A DNA stretch of 59,915 nt. It comes from Bacillota bacterium. GTDB lineage: Bacteria; Eremiobacterota; SpSt-956; JAKJGF01. The notes under the pieces were generated by a model. That model worked only from the letters and a program-made list of their open reading frames with translations, ran no database searches and had not been told where the DNA came from. The position numbers and the translations under genes are program-made. Below, piece by piece: positions 19,487 to 29,633 of this stretch. The stretch is taken from assembly GCA_029555925.1 (NCBI GenBank), contig JAKPQU010000370.1, positions 1 through 59,915 of the forward strand, read 5' to 3'. Within the stretch, counting starts at the first letter, position 1, and each line of letters begins with the position of its first letter.

Positions 19487-20803
19487 TTATGGTAATTTAC
19501 AGGATAATTTTGAATTCAACCTGTGAACCTTATCCATCAAAAATTTTCTCTCTTCAAAACCATACCATTCTCCCAGATAATACTGATAGGACGTATTATG
19601 AGCAAGAGGATCCCTTAAATCTGTTTTAATTTTTTCATAGTCAGAAGTTCCCGGCACAGGTGAAAAAACAGAGAGATTGTTTTTAAGGCCGAGTTTAAAT
19701 ATGTATTCTATAGTTTTATCAACTTCATTAAAGGTCTGTCCCGGAATTGCCATCATGGTATAAATTCTTATCTCTTCTTTCGTAAATCCCGCCCTGTAAA
19801 GATGTTCAAGAGCAGATTCAAAATCTGAAATTTTTACTTTATTGCCGGTTAAAGCCTGAATATGTTCATCTACAGTTTCAAGACTTAAATTTATAGTTTT
19901 AAAGCCTGATTGCCACAGGAGCTCTGCCATGTTACTGTCAATAAATCGTGAATGAACTCCGTTCGGAGTATGAAATCTCAAATTTTCATCTATCAGCCCG
20001 GCAAGCAAGGTTTTTATACCGGGATTTACCAGAAGGGCATCATCATAGAAAGCAAAATCACATATTTTATACACATCTTTTATAAATTTAATTTCCGCCA
20101 TTACTTCATAAACATCTCTTGATATAAAACATGGCTCAAGTATTTTTGAAGCACAATAAGTGCATTTATAGGGGCAACCTCTTGAGGTCATTACAGAAGC
20201 ATAATCCAGTTTCTTATAATGAGAATAATCGGGAGAAGAAATTTCATATACCATGTGTTTTACACCTGTATAAATTTCAATAATTCCAAGAAATTCTCTC
20301 ATACCTGAGCCTGTGAACACATGGTCTGCCTGTGAATGTATTTTAGCAAAATCAGAGCAGAGTGTGGCGTAAATACCACCTAAAATGACAGGAATAGAAG
20401 GAAAGACTCCTTTTAATATAGATATGGCAAGATGAACACCGGGATACCAGTAAGTCATGCCTGATGTTACGAGTATAATATCAGGTGCGGGAATTTTCCT
20501 TAAATCACAGAGGAAAGCGTCTACAGAAATTCCGTATCTTTTATAATATCTCGGTATTTTTTTATATAACCCGGGTTTTTCTATAATTTCATCTACAAAT
20601 TTACCTGTATTATAATGTCTGTCTTTTTTTATTACAGTTTCATAGTTTCTGTCAAGACAGTCAATCAAATACACATTATATCCGTTTTTCCTGAGAACAG
20701 TCGAAATATTCAATAACCCCAGAGGTTTCATCCAGAGGTCATAGGCTTTGAAATCTATAATCCATGGATTTACAAGGAGAATATTTATATTATTACGTAA
20801 CAT
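19487..20803 (-). CDS. B12-binding radical SAM protein
   Basis: A 438-residue protein with an N-terminal cobalamin-binding-type fold (ILLVNPW near 8, then LGGIYATLC) and a radical-SAM domain. The [4Fe-4S] Cys triad is SRGCPYKCTYCASK near residue 210. The C-terminal part follows the usual Elp3/MiaB-like pattern (INLSLETVDE, TMMAIPGQT). The fold is typical of class B methylases and related enzymes of unknown substrate. The B12 ligand His (DxHxxG) is not present, so cobalamin may not be bound in the standard way. Its leader TGTGGAGAATAA resembles that of the LysM gene. No pathway neighbours identify the substrate. Confidence 0.88.
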   Translation of the reverse strand: MLRNNINILLVNPWIIDFKAYDLWMKPLGLLNISTVLRKNGYNVYLIDCLDRNYETVIKKDRHYNTGKFVDEIIEKPGLYKKIPRYYKRYGISVDAFLCDLRKIPAPDIILVTSGMTYWYPGVHLAISILKGVFPSIPVILGGIYATLCSDFAKIHSQADHVFTGSGMREFLGIIEIYTGVKHMVYEISSPDYSHYKKLDYASVMTSRGCPYKCTYCASKILEPCFISRDVYEVMAEIKFIKDVYKICDFAFYDDALLVNPGIKTLLAGLIDENLRFHTPNGVHSRFIDSNMAELLWQSGFKTINLSLETVDEHIQALTGNKVKISDFESALEHLYRAGFTKEEIRIYTMMAIPGQTFNEVDKTIEYIFKLGLKNNLSVFSPVPGTSDYEKIKTDLRDPLAHNTSYQYYLGEWYGFEERKFLMDKVHRLNSKLSCKLP

Positions 20804-20933
20804 AAATGTTTATTCTCCACATATAATTTATTATCCTTTTTCAACGTCCATTGTGTTTTTTATCTCTACCATAACCAGACAAAACCTTGACAGTAGAATA
20901 TTATTATGGAATAATTGTAGAATATTATGACAT

Positions 20934-21024
20934 TTACTGAGATGAGCATAAATAATACATATATGCTCTCGTGACGCGTGACGGGAGGAAAACGTTTATT
21001 ACATGCTTATGCTCAGGTCAGTAT
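20934..21024 (+). repeat. Palindromic element A, copy 3 (complete)
   Basis: TTACTGAGATGAGCATAAAT at the left pairs with GCTTATGCTCAGGTCAGTA at the right. Inside is a short heptamer tract (GTGACGC-GTGACGG-GAGGA). At 91 bp it is the clearest minimal copy with termini plus heptamers. Confidence 0.8.
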
Positions 21025-21025
21025 A

Positions 21026-21105
21026 TTACCCAGGTAAGCATAAATAATACATATATGCTTTCGTGACGCGTAACGCGTGACGGTATGAAAGCATTAGCTA
21101 TGTAA
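21026..21105 (+). repeat. Palindromic element A, copy 4 (diverged)
   Basis: It starts TTACCCAGGTAAGCATAAAT, two bases after copy 3. It carries GTGACGC-GTAACGC-GTGACGG and ends in a degenerate inverted terminus (GCATTAGCTATGTAA). Confidence 0.65.
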
Positions 21106-21133
21106 ACTAATCCTATAATCAGGAGGTTTAATT

Positions 21134-21742
21134 ATGAAAATAATTGATGCTACAGGCAAAGCATGTCCTCAGCCTGTAATCATGACAAAAGATGCTCTTC
21201 TGTCGGAAGAGCAGATAACAGTAATAGTAGATAATCCCATATCAAGAGATAATGTTGAAAGGTTTGCCATAAGTCAGGGCTGTTCTGTTACCATTCAGGG
21301 GAAAGACAATTTATTTCATTTAATTATTACAAAAGGTTCAAAGGCAATTTCTGACATAAAAACTTCGGAAATTATTGATTGCCAGACAGGCTCAAGAGGA
21401 AAAAAAGGGGGAACTTTATTCTATATAGCTTCAGATCAAACAGGTATAGGAGCTGAAGAACTGGGACACATATTAATGAGAGCCTTTATTAAAACCATAA
21501 AAGATCTGGATGAAAAACCTGAAAAAATAATTTTCATCAATTCAGGCGTAAAACTATCATGTAAAGGTTCTAAAGTTATAGAAGATCTGAAAGAACTGGA
21601 AAAATCAGGCATAAAAATATTATCATGCGGAACATGCCTGGATTTTTACGGACTGAAAGAAGATTTAGCAGCAGGAACAATTTCAAATATGTATGAAATA
21701 CTGTCTGCGTTACAGGATGCAGAAAAAGTAATAAGACCATAG
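21134..21742 (+). CDS. yedF: Selenium metabolism protein YedF
   Basis: A 202-residue two-domain protein. The N-terminal TusA/SirA-like domain has the CPQP motif with Cys 11, which in the family carries sulfur or selenium. The C-terminal DsrE-like domain contains a second Cys pair (LSCGTCLDFYGL near 160-172). This two-domain layout is the selenium-linked YedF type, in genomes that carry selD. AGGAGG precedes the ATG. It leads the cluster with a cysteine desulfurase, a DUF3343 protein and SelD, so it probably helps deliver selenium for selenophosphate synthesis; the exact step is not established. Confidence 0.92.
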   Translation: MKIIDATGKACPQPVIMTKDALLSEEQITVIVDNPISRDNVERFAISQGCSVTIQGKDNLFHLIITKGSKAISDIKTSEIIDCQTGSRGKKGGTLFYIASDQTGIGAEELGHILMRAFIKTIKDLDEKPEKIIFINSGVKLSCKGSKVIEDLKELEKSGIKILSCGTCLDFYGLKEDLAAGTISNMYEILSALQDAEKVIRP

Positions 21743-21743
21743 G

Positions 21744-21782
21744 AAACATGACGGGTGACGCGTAACCGCGTAACAGGAACAT
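21744..21782. repeat. Short GTRACGC array
   Basis: GTGACGC-GTAACCGC-GTAAC, with one extra C breaking the 7-base period, lies between yedF and the desulfurase gene. Confidence 0.65.
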
Positions 21783-21817
21783 AATCGTGAGAATAAAGAA
21801 GGTTATAGATTAATAAT

Positions 21818-22954
21818 ATGTTATATCTTGACAATTCCGCCACATCTTTTCCCAAACCTCCCTGTGTAATAGAGGCTATAGGAGATTATCTGAAACATAC
21901 GGGAGCCAGTGCCGGCAGAGCCGGATATAAATCTGCCCTGAAGGCGGCAAAAATGGTCTTTTCCTGCAGAGAAAAACTTGCCAGACTGTTTAACATAAAA
22001 GATTCTTCCAGGGTTGTTTTCACTTCAGGTGCCACAGAATCCCTGAATACTGCCATATTCGGTATTTTAGAAGAAGGAGACGAAGTGGTTACGACTGCTA
22101 TGGAACATAATTCTGTTATGAGACCGTTACGATATCTTGAAGGAACAAAATCTATAAAGATAAAATTTCTGAAGACGGATAAATACGGTGGCGTGGAAGA
22201 AAGAGATATGGAAGAGAAAATAACAGAAAAAACAAAACTGGTAATAGTAAATCATGTGTCAAATGTTACCGGTTCAATTGTTCCCCTGGAATATTTCAGG
22301 GATGCTAAAAAAAATGCCTTCTTACTTGTAGATGTGGCACAGTCTGCAGGCATTTATCCGCTGGATGTGGAGAAATATTCTATAGATCTTCTGGCATTTA
22401 CAGGACATAAAGGACTTATGGGAGTAACAGGTACAGGGGGACTTTATGTAAGAGAAAATATTCCAATAAAGCCTTTAAAATTCGGCGGTACAGGAAGTAT
22501 ATCGGAAAAAGAAGAGCAGCCTGATTTTTTCCCTGACAGAATGGAATCCGGAACTCTTAATACTACAGGTATTGCAGGTTTGAATTCATCTCTTGATTTT
22601 ATATTAAATAAAGGTATAGAACATATTCTGTCTCACGAAAGAAAACTTTCCGAATATTTTATGGAAAAAATTAACACTGTTGATGGCATTATTCTATATG
22701 GCCCGCAGGAGAGTGAAAAAAGACTGGCTGTATTTTCAATCAATATAAAAGGCAGAGATCCTGCCGAAACAGGTTTTATACTTGACAGAACATATGATAT
22801 CTGTGTAAGAGTCGGTCTCCATTGCGCTCCTTCTGCCCATAAAACAACAGGCACTTACCCGAAAGGAACAATCAGAATAAGTTTCGGATATTTCAACAGT
22901 TTTGATGATATAGATTTTTTAGTTACATCCATCAAAGAGATAATTAAAACATGA
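21818..22954 (+). CDS. Cysteine desulfurase/selenocysteine lyase family (EF2570 type)
   Basis: A 378-residue fold-type I PLP aminotransferase class V enzyme. Visible are LDNSATSFPKP at the N-terminus, the PLP contacts TSGATESLN and HVSNVTGS, the Schiff-base Lys in FTGHKGLMG and the active-site Cys in GLHCAPSAH. The length and GTLNTTGIAGL match the desulfurase subfamily that co-occurs with selD, yedF and DUF3343. It should remove S or Se from cysteine or selenocysteine. Its last 53 bases are duplicated just downstream, and the second copy supplies the next start codon. Confidence 0.9.
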   Translation: MLYLDNSATSFPKPPCVIEAIGDYLKHTGASAGRAGYKSALKAAKMVFSCREKLARLFNIKDSSRVVFTSGATESLNTAIFGILEEGDEVVTTAMEHNSVMRPLRYLEGTKSIKIKFLKTDKYGGVEERDMEEKITEKTKLVIVNHVSNVTGSIVPLEYFRDAKKNAFLLVDVAQSAGIYPLDVEKYSIDLLAFTGHKGLMGVTGTGGLYVRENIPIKPLKFGGTGSISEKEEQPDFFPDRMESGTLNTTGIAGLNSSLDFILNKGIEHILSHERKLSEYFMEKINTVDGIILYGPQESEKRLAVFSINIKGRDPAETGFILDRTYDICVRVGLHCAPSAHKTTGTYPKGTIRISFGYFNSFDDIDFLVTSIKEIIKT

Positions 22955-23010
22955 ACATTTGACGAAATAGATTTTTTAATAGCATTCCTTAAAGAGATAC
23001 TTAAAACATG
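22901..23010 (+). repeat. Imperfect 57-bp tandem duplication of a gene 3' end
   Basis: Copy 1 (22901-22953) is the 3' end of the desulfurase gene. Copy 2 (22958-23010) repeats it at roughly 80 percent identity (TTTGAYGAWATAGATTTTTT...TTAAAACATG). The ATG ending copy 2 is the start codon of the DUF3343 gene; the equivalent ATG in copy 1 overlaps the desulfurase stop. Confidence 0.9.
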
Positions 23011-23253
23011 AAAAAATGTGTGGCCCTTTTTAAATCAATCCATGAAGTACTTAAAATAGAAGAAATATTACAGAAAGAAAACATATACTGTGATATAATA
23101 CCCCTGCCAAGGGATATAAGTAAAAGCTGTGGTATGGGAATAGTGTTTAACTGTAATGATCATAAAGAGATAAAAGATAAATCTGGAGAAAACTCTGTTG
23201 AAATACAGCACTTATACAGATTGCAGGAAGGGCAGTTTCAAATTATGACATAA
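23008..23253 (+). CDS. DUF3343 protein, putative Se/S carrier
   Basis: A small 81-residue protein of the DUF3343 family. It has an alpha-beta fold with the family Cys-Gly motif (SCGMGIVF near 50) and one further Cys at 56. Members sit beside selD, yedF and EF2570-type desulfurases and are annotated as putative selenium/sulfur carriers; biochemistry is lacking. The gap to selD is 16 bases, containing AAAGGTGG as the selD ribosome site. A ribosome site for this gene is poor: the sequence before its ATG is the duplicated end of the upstream gene, suggesting translation by coupling. Confidence 0.85.
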   Translation: MKKCVALFKSIHEVLKIEEILQKENIYCDIIPLPRDISKSCGMGIVFNCNDHKEIKDKSGENSVEIQHLYRLQEGQFQIMT

Positions 23254-23269
23254 AGGTGGTGACGCTACC

Positions 23270-24301
23270 ATGACAAAAGCTCTTACTCATTTTTCAAAAG
23301 CAGCAGGTTGAGCGGCGAAAATAGGTCCGTCGGACCTGCAGAATATTATTAAAGATCTGCCACTTATATCTGATCCAAACCTTCTTGTAGGTATAGAACA
23401 TTCAGATGATGCAGGTGTTTATAAAATATCTGATGAACTTGCACTTATTCAGACTGTAGATTTTTTCACACCAATAGTGGATGATCCTTATTTATTCGGT
23501 CAGATTGCAGCAGTCAATTCTATGAGTGACATATATGCCATGGGCGGAAAGCCTCTGACTGCCATGAATATAGTATGTTTTCCCATAAAAGAACTTCCAG
23601 GTGATATTTTAAAGAAAATACTCCTGGGAGGCATGGAAAAAATAAGAGAAGCAGGAGCACTCCTTGTGGGAGGACACAGTGTGGAAGACTCTGAAATTAA
23701 ATACGGTCTGTCTGTTACAGGTATAATCCATCCGGACAGGGTTATTTCCAATAAAGGTGCAAAACCGGGGGATAAACTTATACTTACAAAACCTCTGGGG
23801 ACAGGCATCATATCTACTGCCATAAAAGCAGGCATGGCTTCTCCTGAAGCCATTGAAGAAATTACCATATCTATGTGTACACTGAATAAAAGAGCAGGTG
23901 AAATCATGGAGGAAGTGGGAGCAAATGCCTGCACCGATATAACAGGTTTCGGCCTTACAGGACATTTACTGGAGGTTTTAAGAGCAGGTAATGTGGGGGC
24001 AATCATCTATCATGACCGGGTGCCGGTATTTTCGGAAGCTGTGAATTATGCAGAAATGGGTCTTGTACCGGCAGGAACTCATTTGAATAAAAACTATTAT
24101 TCATGCAGTGTTATTTCAGACACTGACATATCAGTCTTTAAAGAAGATATTCTCTATGATGCACAGACATCGGGAGGACTTTTAATATCCATGGCTGAAG
24201 AAAAAGTTTCCCTTTTTAAAGAAAAATTTGGAAACTGTGCGACTATAGGAGAAATAATAGAAGAACCTCAGAGAAAAATTGTTTTAAAAAACAGTCAATA
24301 A
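23270..24301 (+). CDS. selD: Selenide, water dikinase, selenocysteine-containing
   Basis: Makes selenophosphate from selenide and ATP, the selenium donor for tRNA-Sec and other Se modifications. The frame runs from ATG 23270 through an in-frame TGA at 23309-23311 (residue 14) to TAA. The sequence around it (KAAG-Sec-AAKIG) places selenocysteine at the known catalytic Cys/Sec site, three residues before catalytic Lys 17. The 343-residue length and motifs (EHSDDAGVY, VDFFTP, AVNSMSDIYAMGG, GGHSVED, TDITGFGL) fit SelD. Ordinary gene finders would start it at ATG 23477. Sec use implies selA, selB and tRNA-Sec elsewhere in the genome. Confidence 0.97.
23309..23337 (+). promoter_or_regulatory. UGA codon and bacterial SECIS hairpin in selD
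   Basis: Eleven bases after the TGA a 6-bp stem AGGTCC/GGACCT (23323-23328 with 23332-23337) closes a GTC loop. A lower pairing of GCAGGT (23303-23308) with ACCTGC (23334-23339) is possible instead. Position and size fit a bacterial SECIS recognised by SelB. Confidence 0.85.
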
Positions 24302-24327
24302 ATGTTACAGATTACCAAAATATCCAT

Positions 24328-24390
24328 CATTGAGTGGTGAGTGATGAGTAATCTCGTTTTACTTGCCACTCACTACTCACGACTCACTAA
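24328..24390. repeat. GTGAGTN heptamer hairpin
   Basis: Forward units GAGTGGTGAGTGATGAGTA (24333-24351) and inverted units CACTCACTACTCACGACTCAC (24367-24387) form a long imperfect hairpin. It ends 5 bases before the ATG of the next gene. Confidence 0.8.
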
Positions 24391-24392
24391 TT

Positions 24393-27300
24393 ATGATTAA
24401 AGTTTTTAACGCTCACGAAAATAAAACATTACTGAAATATAGACTCTATACAGTTATTGCAATAATATTTGTTTTAATCTGTGGATCTATAGTTACATAT
24501 AAATCGGGAATAAACAGAGCCAGTGAATTGAGAAGAGATTTAATATACAGAACAAAACTTGCTTCTGCTTCCATAGATCTGGATAAATTAAAAAACCTTA
24601 AAGGAGATCCGTCTGATTTAAAAAACAGTGATTATCAATATTTAAAAGACAAAATTATTTCTATTCGCTCTATGGAATCAGATATCAGATTTATTTATTT
24701 ACTGGGCCTTCGTAATGGGAATATATTTTTCTTTGTGGATTCGGAGCTGGCCAACTCTCCCGATTGTTCTCCCCCCGGTCAATTATATACCGAAGCAAGT
24801 GCAGCTCTCAGAGAGATATTTACAAATAAAGAGGCTTTCTGTGAAGGCCCTCTGCCTGACAGATGGGGTTTATGGGTAACAGGGTTCGTCCCCATAATTA
24901 ATCCGGCTACAGACGAAGTTATAGCTGTCTGTGGTATGGATATAGACGGGGAACAATGGAATCGTCTTATTACTGCCAGTCATATTACACCTGTAAGTGT
25001 TACATTTATTATAGTTCTTTTACTGATTATATTTTTTATTCTTCATCACCTGTCAAACGAAATTTCTATAAAGATAATAGACTCTGAAAAAAAATATCGT
25101 ACCCTCTTCAGTGAAATGCTGAGCGGTCTGTCCCTTTACAGGGTAATTGTCAATGAAACCGGCCAGCCGGTAGATTTCCAATTTCTGGATGTTAACCCTG
25201 CTTTTGAAAAACTTACAGGACTCAGAAGAGAAGACATAATAGGAAAAAATCGCAGAGAATTTGAGATTGATATAAATGACGAATGGATTAATATATTTAA
25301 AGAAGTTTATCTTACAGGGAAACCGGTTCACTTTGAAAAATACCATTCCGGTTTTAATAAATATTTCGATGTAATAGTCTACAGCCCTCAATCAGGTCAT
25401 TTAGCCGTTAATTTCAATGATATTACAGAAAGTAAAGAATCAGAAAAAGCTCTGAGGGAAAGTGAAGAAAAATTCAGGTCCATAACTATAGCTGCACAGG
25501 ATGGAATTATAATTATGGATAACAGAGGTAACATATCATACTGGAACCGTGCGGCAGAAAAAATCTTCGGATATAAAGAAGAAGAAATAGTGGGAAAAAA
25601 TCTTCACCATACCCTGGCTCCCGAATACTATAAGAAAGAATTTGCAGGAGCTATTGAACAGTGGAAACATACAGGTCATGGTAATGTTATAGATAAACTC
25701 GTCGAATTAAAAGCTTTAAAGAAAGACGGAACAGAAATTGAGATAGAACTGTCACTGTCATCTGTTAAAATGAGTGATACATGGCATGCCATAGGTATTG
25801 TCCGTGATATTACAGAGAAAACAAAGGTTCAGAAAGAACTAAAAAAAGCCAAAGACGCAGCAGAAGAAGCAAGTATTGCAAAAAGCCAGTTTCTTGCCAA
25901 TATGAGTCATGAAATAAGGACACCAATGAATGGAATCATTGGCATGACTGGTTTACTCCTGGATACGGAACTGACAGATACTCAGAGAGAATTCGCCCTT
26001 ACTATAGAAAAATCTGCAGATTCACTGTTAAATCTAATAAATGATATTTTAGACTTTTCAAAAATAGAATCTGGAAAATTAAAACTTGAAATAGTCGAAT
26101 TTGATTTAAGAGCCGTAGTGGAAGATGTAGTGGATCTCCTTGCAATAAAAGCCTCTGAAAAAAAACTTGCCTTCGGTTATTTAATATACAGCAATGTCCC
26201 TGAAATGTTACGGGGAGATCCCGGAAGAGTAAGACAGATTCTCATCAATCTTACAGGAAATGCCATCAAATTTACGGAAAAAGGAGAAGTACTGATAAGT
26301 ATAAAGCTTGAAGAAGATAATGATCCCTGTGTTAAAATACGATTTTCTGTCAGCGATACAGGTATTGGCATACCGGAAGACCTTATAAAAAATCTGTTTC
26401 AATCCTTTTCACAGGTAGATAGTTCCATTACAAGAAAATACGGAGGAACAGGCCTGGGCCTTGCCATATCAAAATATCTTGCAGAGATGATGGATGGAGA
26501 AATAGGAGTAGAAAGTACATCCGGGAAAGGTTCGACCTTCTGGTTTACGGCAAGATTTAAAAAACAATCAGGCGAAAGGCCTCCTACTATAAAAATCGAA
26601 GATATAAAAGGTACGAAGATACTTATTGTAGATGATAATAAAACAGACCGTTTTGTTCTGAGTGAACAACTCCGTTTATTCGGATGTGAATGTGAAGAGG
26701 CAGAAAAAGGTGTTACTGCCCTTAAAATACTCAATGAAGCAGTGATAAAAAATAATCCCTTCAAAATTGCTATTATAGATCTACACATGCCGGAACTTGA
26801 TGGTATAATGCTCGGAAGATTAATAAAAAAGAATGAAAAAATCAGAGACACCATTCTTATTATGTTAAGCTCTCTGGGACATACGGAAGATGCCATATCA
26901 ATGAAAAAGACGGGATTTTCCGCATATCTCACAAAACCTGTAAAACAGGGGCAGCTTTACAGGTGTCTTATGGAAGCAATGGGACGTAAACCTGTCAGAA
27001 ACAGGTTTGTAGCCAACACCATGAATTCTGTTATTTCAGATAAAATAAAGCAAAAAACAAAAATCCTCCTGGCAGAAGATAATATTACAAACCAGAAAGT
27101 GGCTTTAAAAATGCTTGAGAAAATCGGATATCGTGCCAGTGTGGTGGCAACCGGTAAAGAAGTCCTGGAAGCTATAGAACATATCCCTTATGATTTAATC
27201 CTTATGGATGTTCAGATGCCTGATATGGACGGCCTGACTGCCACATCAACCATAAGAGATAAAGAAAAAGGTATGAACAAACATATACCGATTATAGCAA

Positions 27301-27803
27301 TGACAGCATATGCAATGAAAGGTGACAGAGAAAGATGCATAGAAGCAGGGATGGATGATTATATACAAAAACCGGTTCAACCCGGAGAACTGCTCAGAGT
27401 TATAGAACATTTTCTTTATAAAAAGGAAAAAACTTCTGATTACATTTCTGACTGTGGTGAAAAGAAAGGAAATGAAATTTATGACAGGGAAGCCTTTATG
27501 AAGCGTATTGAAGGTGATACATCATTCGAAAAAGAGATTATTCGTATGGTTTTAAAGGATATACCTGATAATATAGAAGAGTTAGGAAAATCTATAGATA
27601 AAGGAGATATATCTCAAATGGCCCATCTGGCCCATACAATCAAGGGACTGGCAGCAAATATTCATGCAAATCTATTAAAAGAAGCTACTTATAATCTTGA
27701 ATATTCATGTAAAAAAGGAGAGATAAACAGAGAACTTTTTGAAGATATTAAAAAGAGATTTGAAGAATTTAAAATATATCTTACTGAAGGGAAATTTTAT
27801 TAA
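24393..27803 (+). CDS. Membrane hybrid histidine kinase (PAS-PAS-HisKA-HATPase-REC-REC-HPt)
   Basis: A 1136-residue kinase carrying an entire phosphorelay. TM1 (about 17-37), a periplasmic sensor of about 160 residues and TM2 (about 195-220) are followed by two PAS domains (about 235-345 and 365-490). Then come HisKA ([15 protein letters not shown]), HATPase ([23 protein letters not shown]), two receivers (IIDLHMPE and [10 protein letters not shown]) and an HPt domain ([10 protein letters not shown]). The start is ATG 24393; the 10 upstream codons from TTG 24363 translate the heptamer array. No Shine-Dalgarno is visible before this ATG. The sensed signal is unknown. Confidence 0.94.
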   Translation: MIKVFNAHENKTLLKYRLYTVIAIIFVLICGSIVTYKSGINRASELRRDLIYRTKLASASIDLDKLKNLKGDPSDLKNSDYQYLKDKIISIRSMESDIRFIYLLGLRNGNIFFFVDSELANSPDCSPPGQLYTEASAALREIFTNKEAFCEGPLPDRWGLWVTGFVPIINPATDEVIAVCGMDIDGEQWNRLITASHITPVSVTFIIVLLLIIFFILHHLSNEISIKIIDSEKKYRTLFSEMLSGLSLYRVIVNETGQPVDFQFLDVNPAFEKLTGLRREDIIGKNRREFEIDINDEWINIFKEVYLTGKPVHFEKYHSGFNKYFDVIVYSPQSGHLAVNFNDITESKESEKALRESEEKFRSITIAAQDGIIIMDNRGNISYWNRAAEKIFGYKEEEIVGKNLHHTLAPEYYKKEFAGAIEQWKHTGHGNVIDKLVELKALKKDGTEIEIELSLSSVKMSDTWHAIGIVRDITEKTKVQKELKKAKDAAEEASIAKSQFLANMSHEIRTPMNGIIGMTGLLLDTELTDTQREFALTIEKSADSLLNLINDILDFSKIESGKLKLEIVEFDLRAVVEDVVDLLAIKASEKKLAFGYLIYSNVPEMLRGDPGRVRQILINLTGNAIKFTEKGEVLISIKLEEDNDPCVKIRFSVSDTGIGIPEDLIKNLFQSFSQVDSSITRKYGGTGLGLAISKYLAEMMDGEIGVESTSGKGSTFWFTARFKKQSGERPPTIKIEDIKGTKILIVDDNKTDRFVLSEQLRLFGCECEEAEKGVTALKILNEAVIKNNPFKIAIIDLHMPELDGIMLGRLIKKNEKIRDTILIMLSSLGHTEDAISMKKTGFSAYLTKPVKQGQLYRCLMEAMGRKPVRNRFVANTMNSVISDKIKQKTKILLAEDNITNQKVALKMLEKIGYRASVVATGKEVLEAIEHIPYDLILMDVQMPDMDGLTATSTIRDKEKGMNKHIPIIAMTAYAMKGDRERCIEAGMDDYIQKPVQPGELLRVIEHFLYKKEKTSDYISDCGEKKGNEIYDREAFMKRIEGDTSFEKEIIRMVLKDIPDNIEELGKSIDKGDISQMAHLAHTIKGLAANIHANLLKEATYNLEYSCKKGEINRELFEDIKKRFEEFKIYLTEGKFY

Positions 27804-27887
27804 TTCAATTCAATAAAGATTTTACATAATAGCAGTCAAAATAGCTAGCTGCTGAACCCTTATTCAGAATAGAAAGGAACATGACAA

Positions 27888-28943
27888 TTGATTGATCTTA
27901 AAGGTAAAACAGAAGAAGAACTTTCTGATTTTTTTATTTCCATTGGAGAAAAATCTTTCCGGGGGAAACAGTTATACCAGTGGATTTATTATAAAAAAGA
28001 GAGTGATTTTTCTCAAATGACAAATATAAGTAAAGAACTCAGAGAAAAACTTAAAGACCTTGCGTTTATATCAGATATAAAAATGCTGAACAGGCAAATC
28101 TCTGAGAATAGAAATACTGAAAAATATCTTTTTGAATTATCTGACGGAAATCTGATAGAAACAGTTTTAATGAGATATGAAGAAAATCACGCTTCCACAC
28201 GGACAACACTCTGTATATCGACTCAGGCAGGATGTGCCCTCAAATGCAGTTTCTGTGCCTCCGGTCTCAAAGGGCTTGTAAGAAATCTGACCCATGCAGA
28301 GATTATAGATCAGGTTATTCAGGTGCAAAAATTACTGTCCGGTACAGACGAAAGAATCGGGAATATCGTAATTATGGGTATAGGAGAACCACTGGCAAAT
28401 TACGATAATGTGATAAAAGCAGTACATATGATAAAATACTCTCATGGCATAGGAATAGGCCGCAGAAATATTGCAATTTCAACATCAGGTATCGTACCTG
28501 CCATAAAGAGGCTTGCCCATGAAGAACTGGGATGTAAACTGGCTATATCGCTTCATGCCTATAATAACCAGATAAGATCTAAATTAATGCCTGTAAATCA
28601 TACATATCCCATAGAAGAATTACTGGACGCATGCAGATATTATCAGGAAGTGACAAATGACAGGATAACCTTTGAATATATTCTAATAAAAGGTCTTAAT
28701 GACGACCTTTCCGGCGCAAGAAAACTGGCAAAGATACTTAAAGGCATAAAATGTGTGGTAAATCTTATACCACTTAACCCTGTAGCTCATTTTCCTTACA
28801 GTCCGTCGAATGTACTGACTGCACAGGCTTTTCTCATGGAAATAGAAAAATACGGTATAAATGCAACCCTGAGAAATGAAAGAGGAAGAAGCATAGATGG
28901 TGCATGCGGTCAGTTAAGGGCGAGATTTAATCGTGAGTCGTGA
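27888..28943 (+). CDS. rlmN: 23S rRNA (adenine-2503-C2) methyltransferase RlmN
   Basis: Radical-SAM methylase of A2503 in 23S rRNA (and A37 of some tRNAs). The 351-residue length is typical. It has the [4Fe-4S] motif CALKCSFC near 113-120, the GIGEPLANYDN segment, and the C-terminal catalytic Cys in GACGQLR. The start is TTG 27888, preceded by AAGGA; the ATG at 27881 is out of frame and stops after four codons. Just upstream is a small palindrome (AGCAG...CTGCT near 27833-27855). Confidence 0.95.
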   Translation: MIDLKGKTEEELSDFFISIGEKSFRGKQLYQWIYYKKESDFSQMTNISKELREKLKDLAFISDIKMLNRQISENRNTEKYLFELSDGNLIETVLMRYEENHASTRTTLCISTQAGCALKCSFCASGLKGLVRNLTHAEIIDQVIQVQKLLSGTDERIGNIVIMGIGEPLANYDNVIKAVHMIKYSHGIGIGRRNIAISTSGIVPAIKRLAHEELGCKLAISLHAYNNQIRSKLMPVNHTYPIEELLDACRYYQEVTNDRITFEYILIKGLNDDLSGARKLAKILKGIKCVVNLIPLNPVAHFPYSPSNVLTAQAFLMEIEKYGINATLRNERGRSIDGACGQLRARFNRES

Positions 28944-28992
28944 GTGGTGAATAGTGAGTAGAACAGGCTCACTAGTCACCACCATTACTGAC
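28929..28992. repeat. GTGAGTN heptamer hairpin between convergent genes
   Basis: GTGAGTC-GTGAGTG-GTGAATA-GTGAGTA (28932-28959) with inverted CTCACTAGTCACCACC (28967-28982). It spans the rlmN stop codon and the end of the thioesterase gene. Confidence 0.75.
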
Positions 28993-29470
28993 AAATCTCT
29001 ACATTTGGTAAAGGGTGAGAAGATAATGTAGAGCTCTTGCTGAGAGCTTCTTTAAATATATAAAGAATCTTTTCCCCTGCTCTTTGAATCTTACCTGATT
29101 GACTCATGAAAATATGTTTTGTCTTACCGGTAGCAATAAGTTCTCCTCCGGGATAGGAATAGATATTATGCAAAAAACCTATAGACACTTTTGTCAGTTC
29201 GTTAATTGACACTTCTATCCTTATCATATCATCATAACGAACGGGTTTTATATAATCACAGGAAGCATGAATAACCGGAAGCATGATTCCTTCTTTTTCA
29301 AAATCTTTATAGGAAACACCACATCTTCTCATAAATTCCCCTCTACCTATTTCAAACCATATCAGGTAATTGGCATAATATACAACCCCCATCTGATCGG
29401 TATCTTTATAGGTTGCACGAACCACAGTATTTGAAACAATCCCATCGGGAAGATTAAGTTTTAACGACAT
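28985..29470 (-). CDS. Acyl-CoA thioesterase, 4HBT/YbgC family
   Basis: A 161-residue hotdog-fold thioesterase. The signature TDQMGVVYYANYLIWFE near 23-39 carries the catalytic Asp of the YbgC/4-hydroxybenzoyl-CoA thioesterase type. HASCDYIKPVRYDD marks the central helix and following strand. The C-terminal tail of about 20 residues is extra and low-complexity. AAGGAG lies 9 bases before the ATG. YbgC is usually next to tol-pal genes; none is here, so the substrate is open. Confidence 0.92.
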   Translation of the reverse strand: MSLKLNLPDGIVSNTVVRATYKDTDQMGVVYYANYLIWFEIGRGEFMRRCGVSYKDFEKEGIMLPVIHASCDYIKPVRYDDMIRIEVSINELTKVSIGFLHNIYSYPGGELIATGKTKHIFMSQSGKIQRAGEKILYIFKEALSKSSTLSSHPLPNVEICQ

Positions 29471-29491
29471 AATAATTTCTCCTTTTTGTTT

Positions 29492-29522
29492 CGTGACGCG
29501 TGACGCGTAACGCGTGACACGA
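29492..29522 (+). repeat. GTGACGC/GTAACGC array
   Basis: Four units GTGACGC, GTGACGC, GTAACGC, GTGACAC followed by GAGGA. It lies about 10 bases upstream of the thioesterase ribosome site, with the same polarity as the arrays at 7749, 32166 and 42814. Confidence 0.9.
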
Positions 29523-29633
29523 GGAAACCTTTTTCAATGAATGATTAATGTATAGACTCATATTTTACTTTATGTAAGAGAAAAATGTAAAGGGGTTGTA
29601 GGGAATAATTCATTGTATATTGAATATGTTATA

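Larger units (their letters stand above)
20804..21133. other. Divergent intergenic region filled by A elements
   Basis: A 330-base region between the radical-SAM gene and yedF. The first 130 bases are AT-rich without a clear feature. The rest is two adjacent A elements, then the yedF ribosome site AGGAGG. Confidence 0.7.

Noticed and set aside
23477..24301. Short SelD starting at ATG 23477
   Set aside because: The frame is open with SelD homology further upstream once the TGA is read as selenocysteine; a start here would lack the ATP-binding N-terminus.
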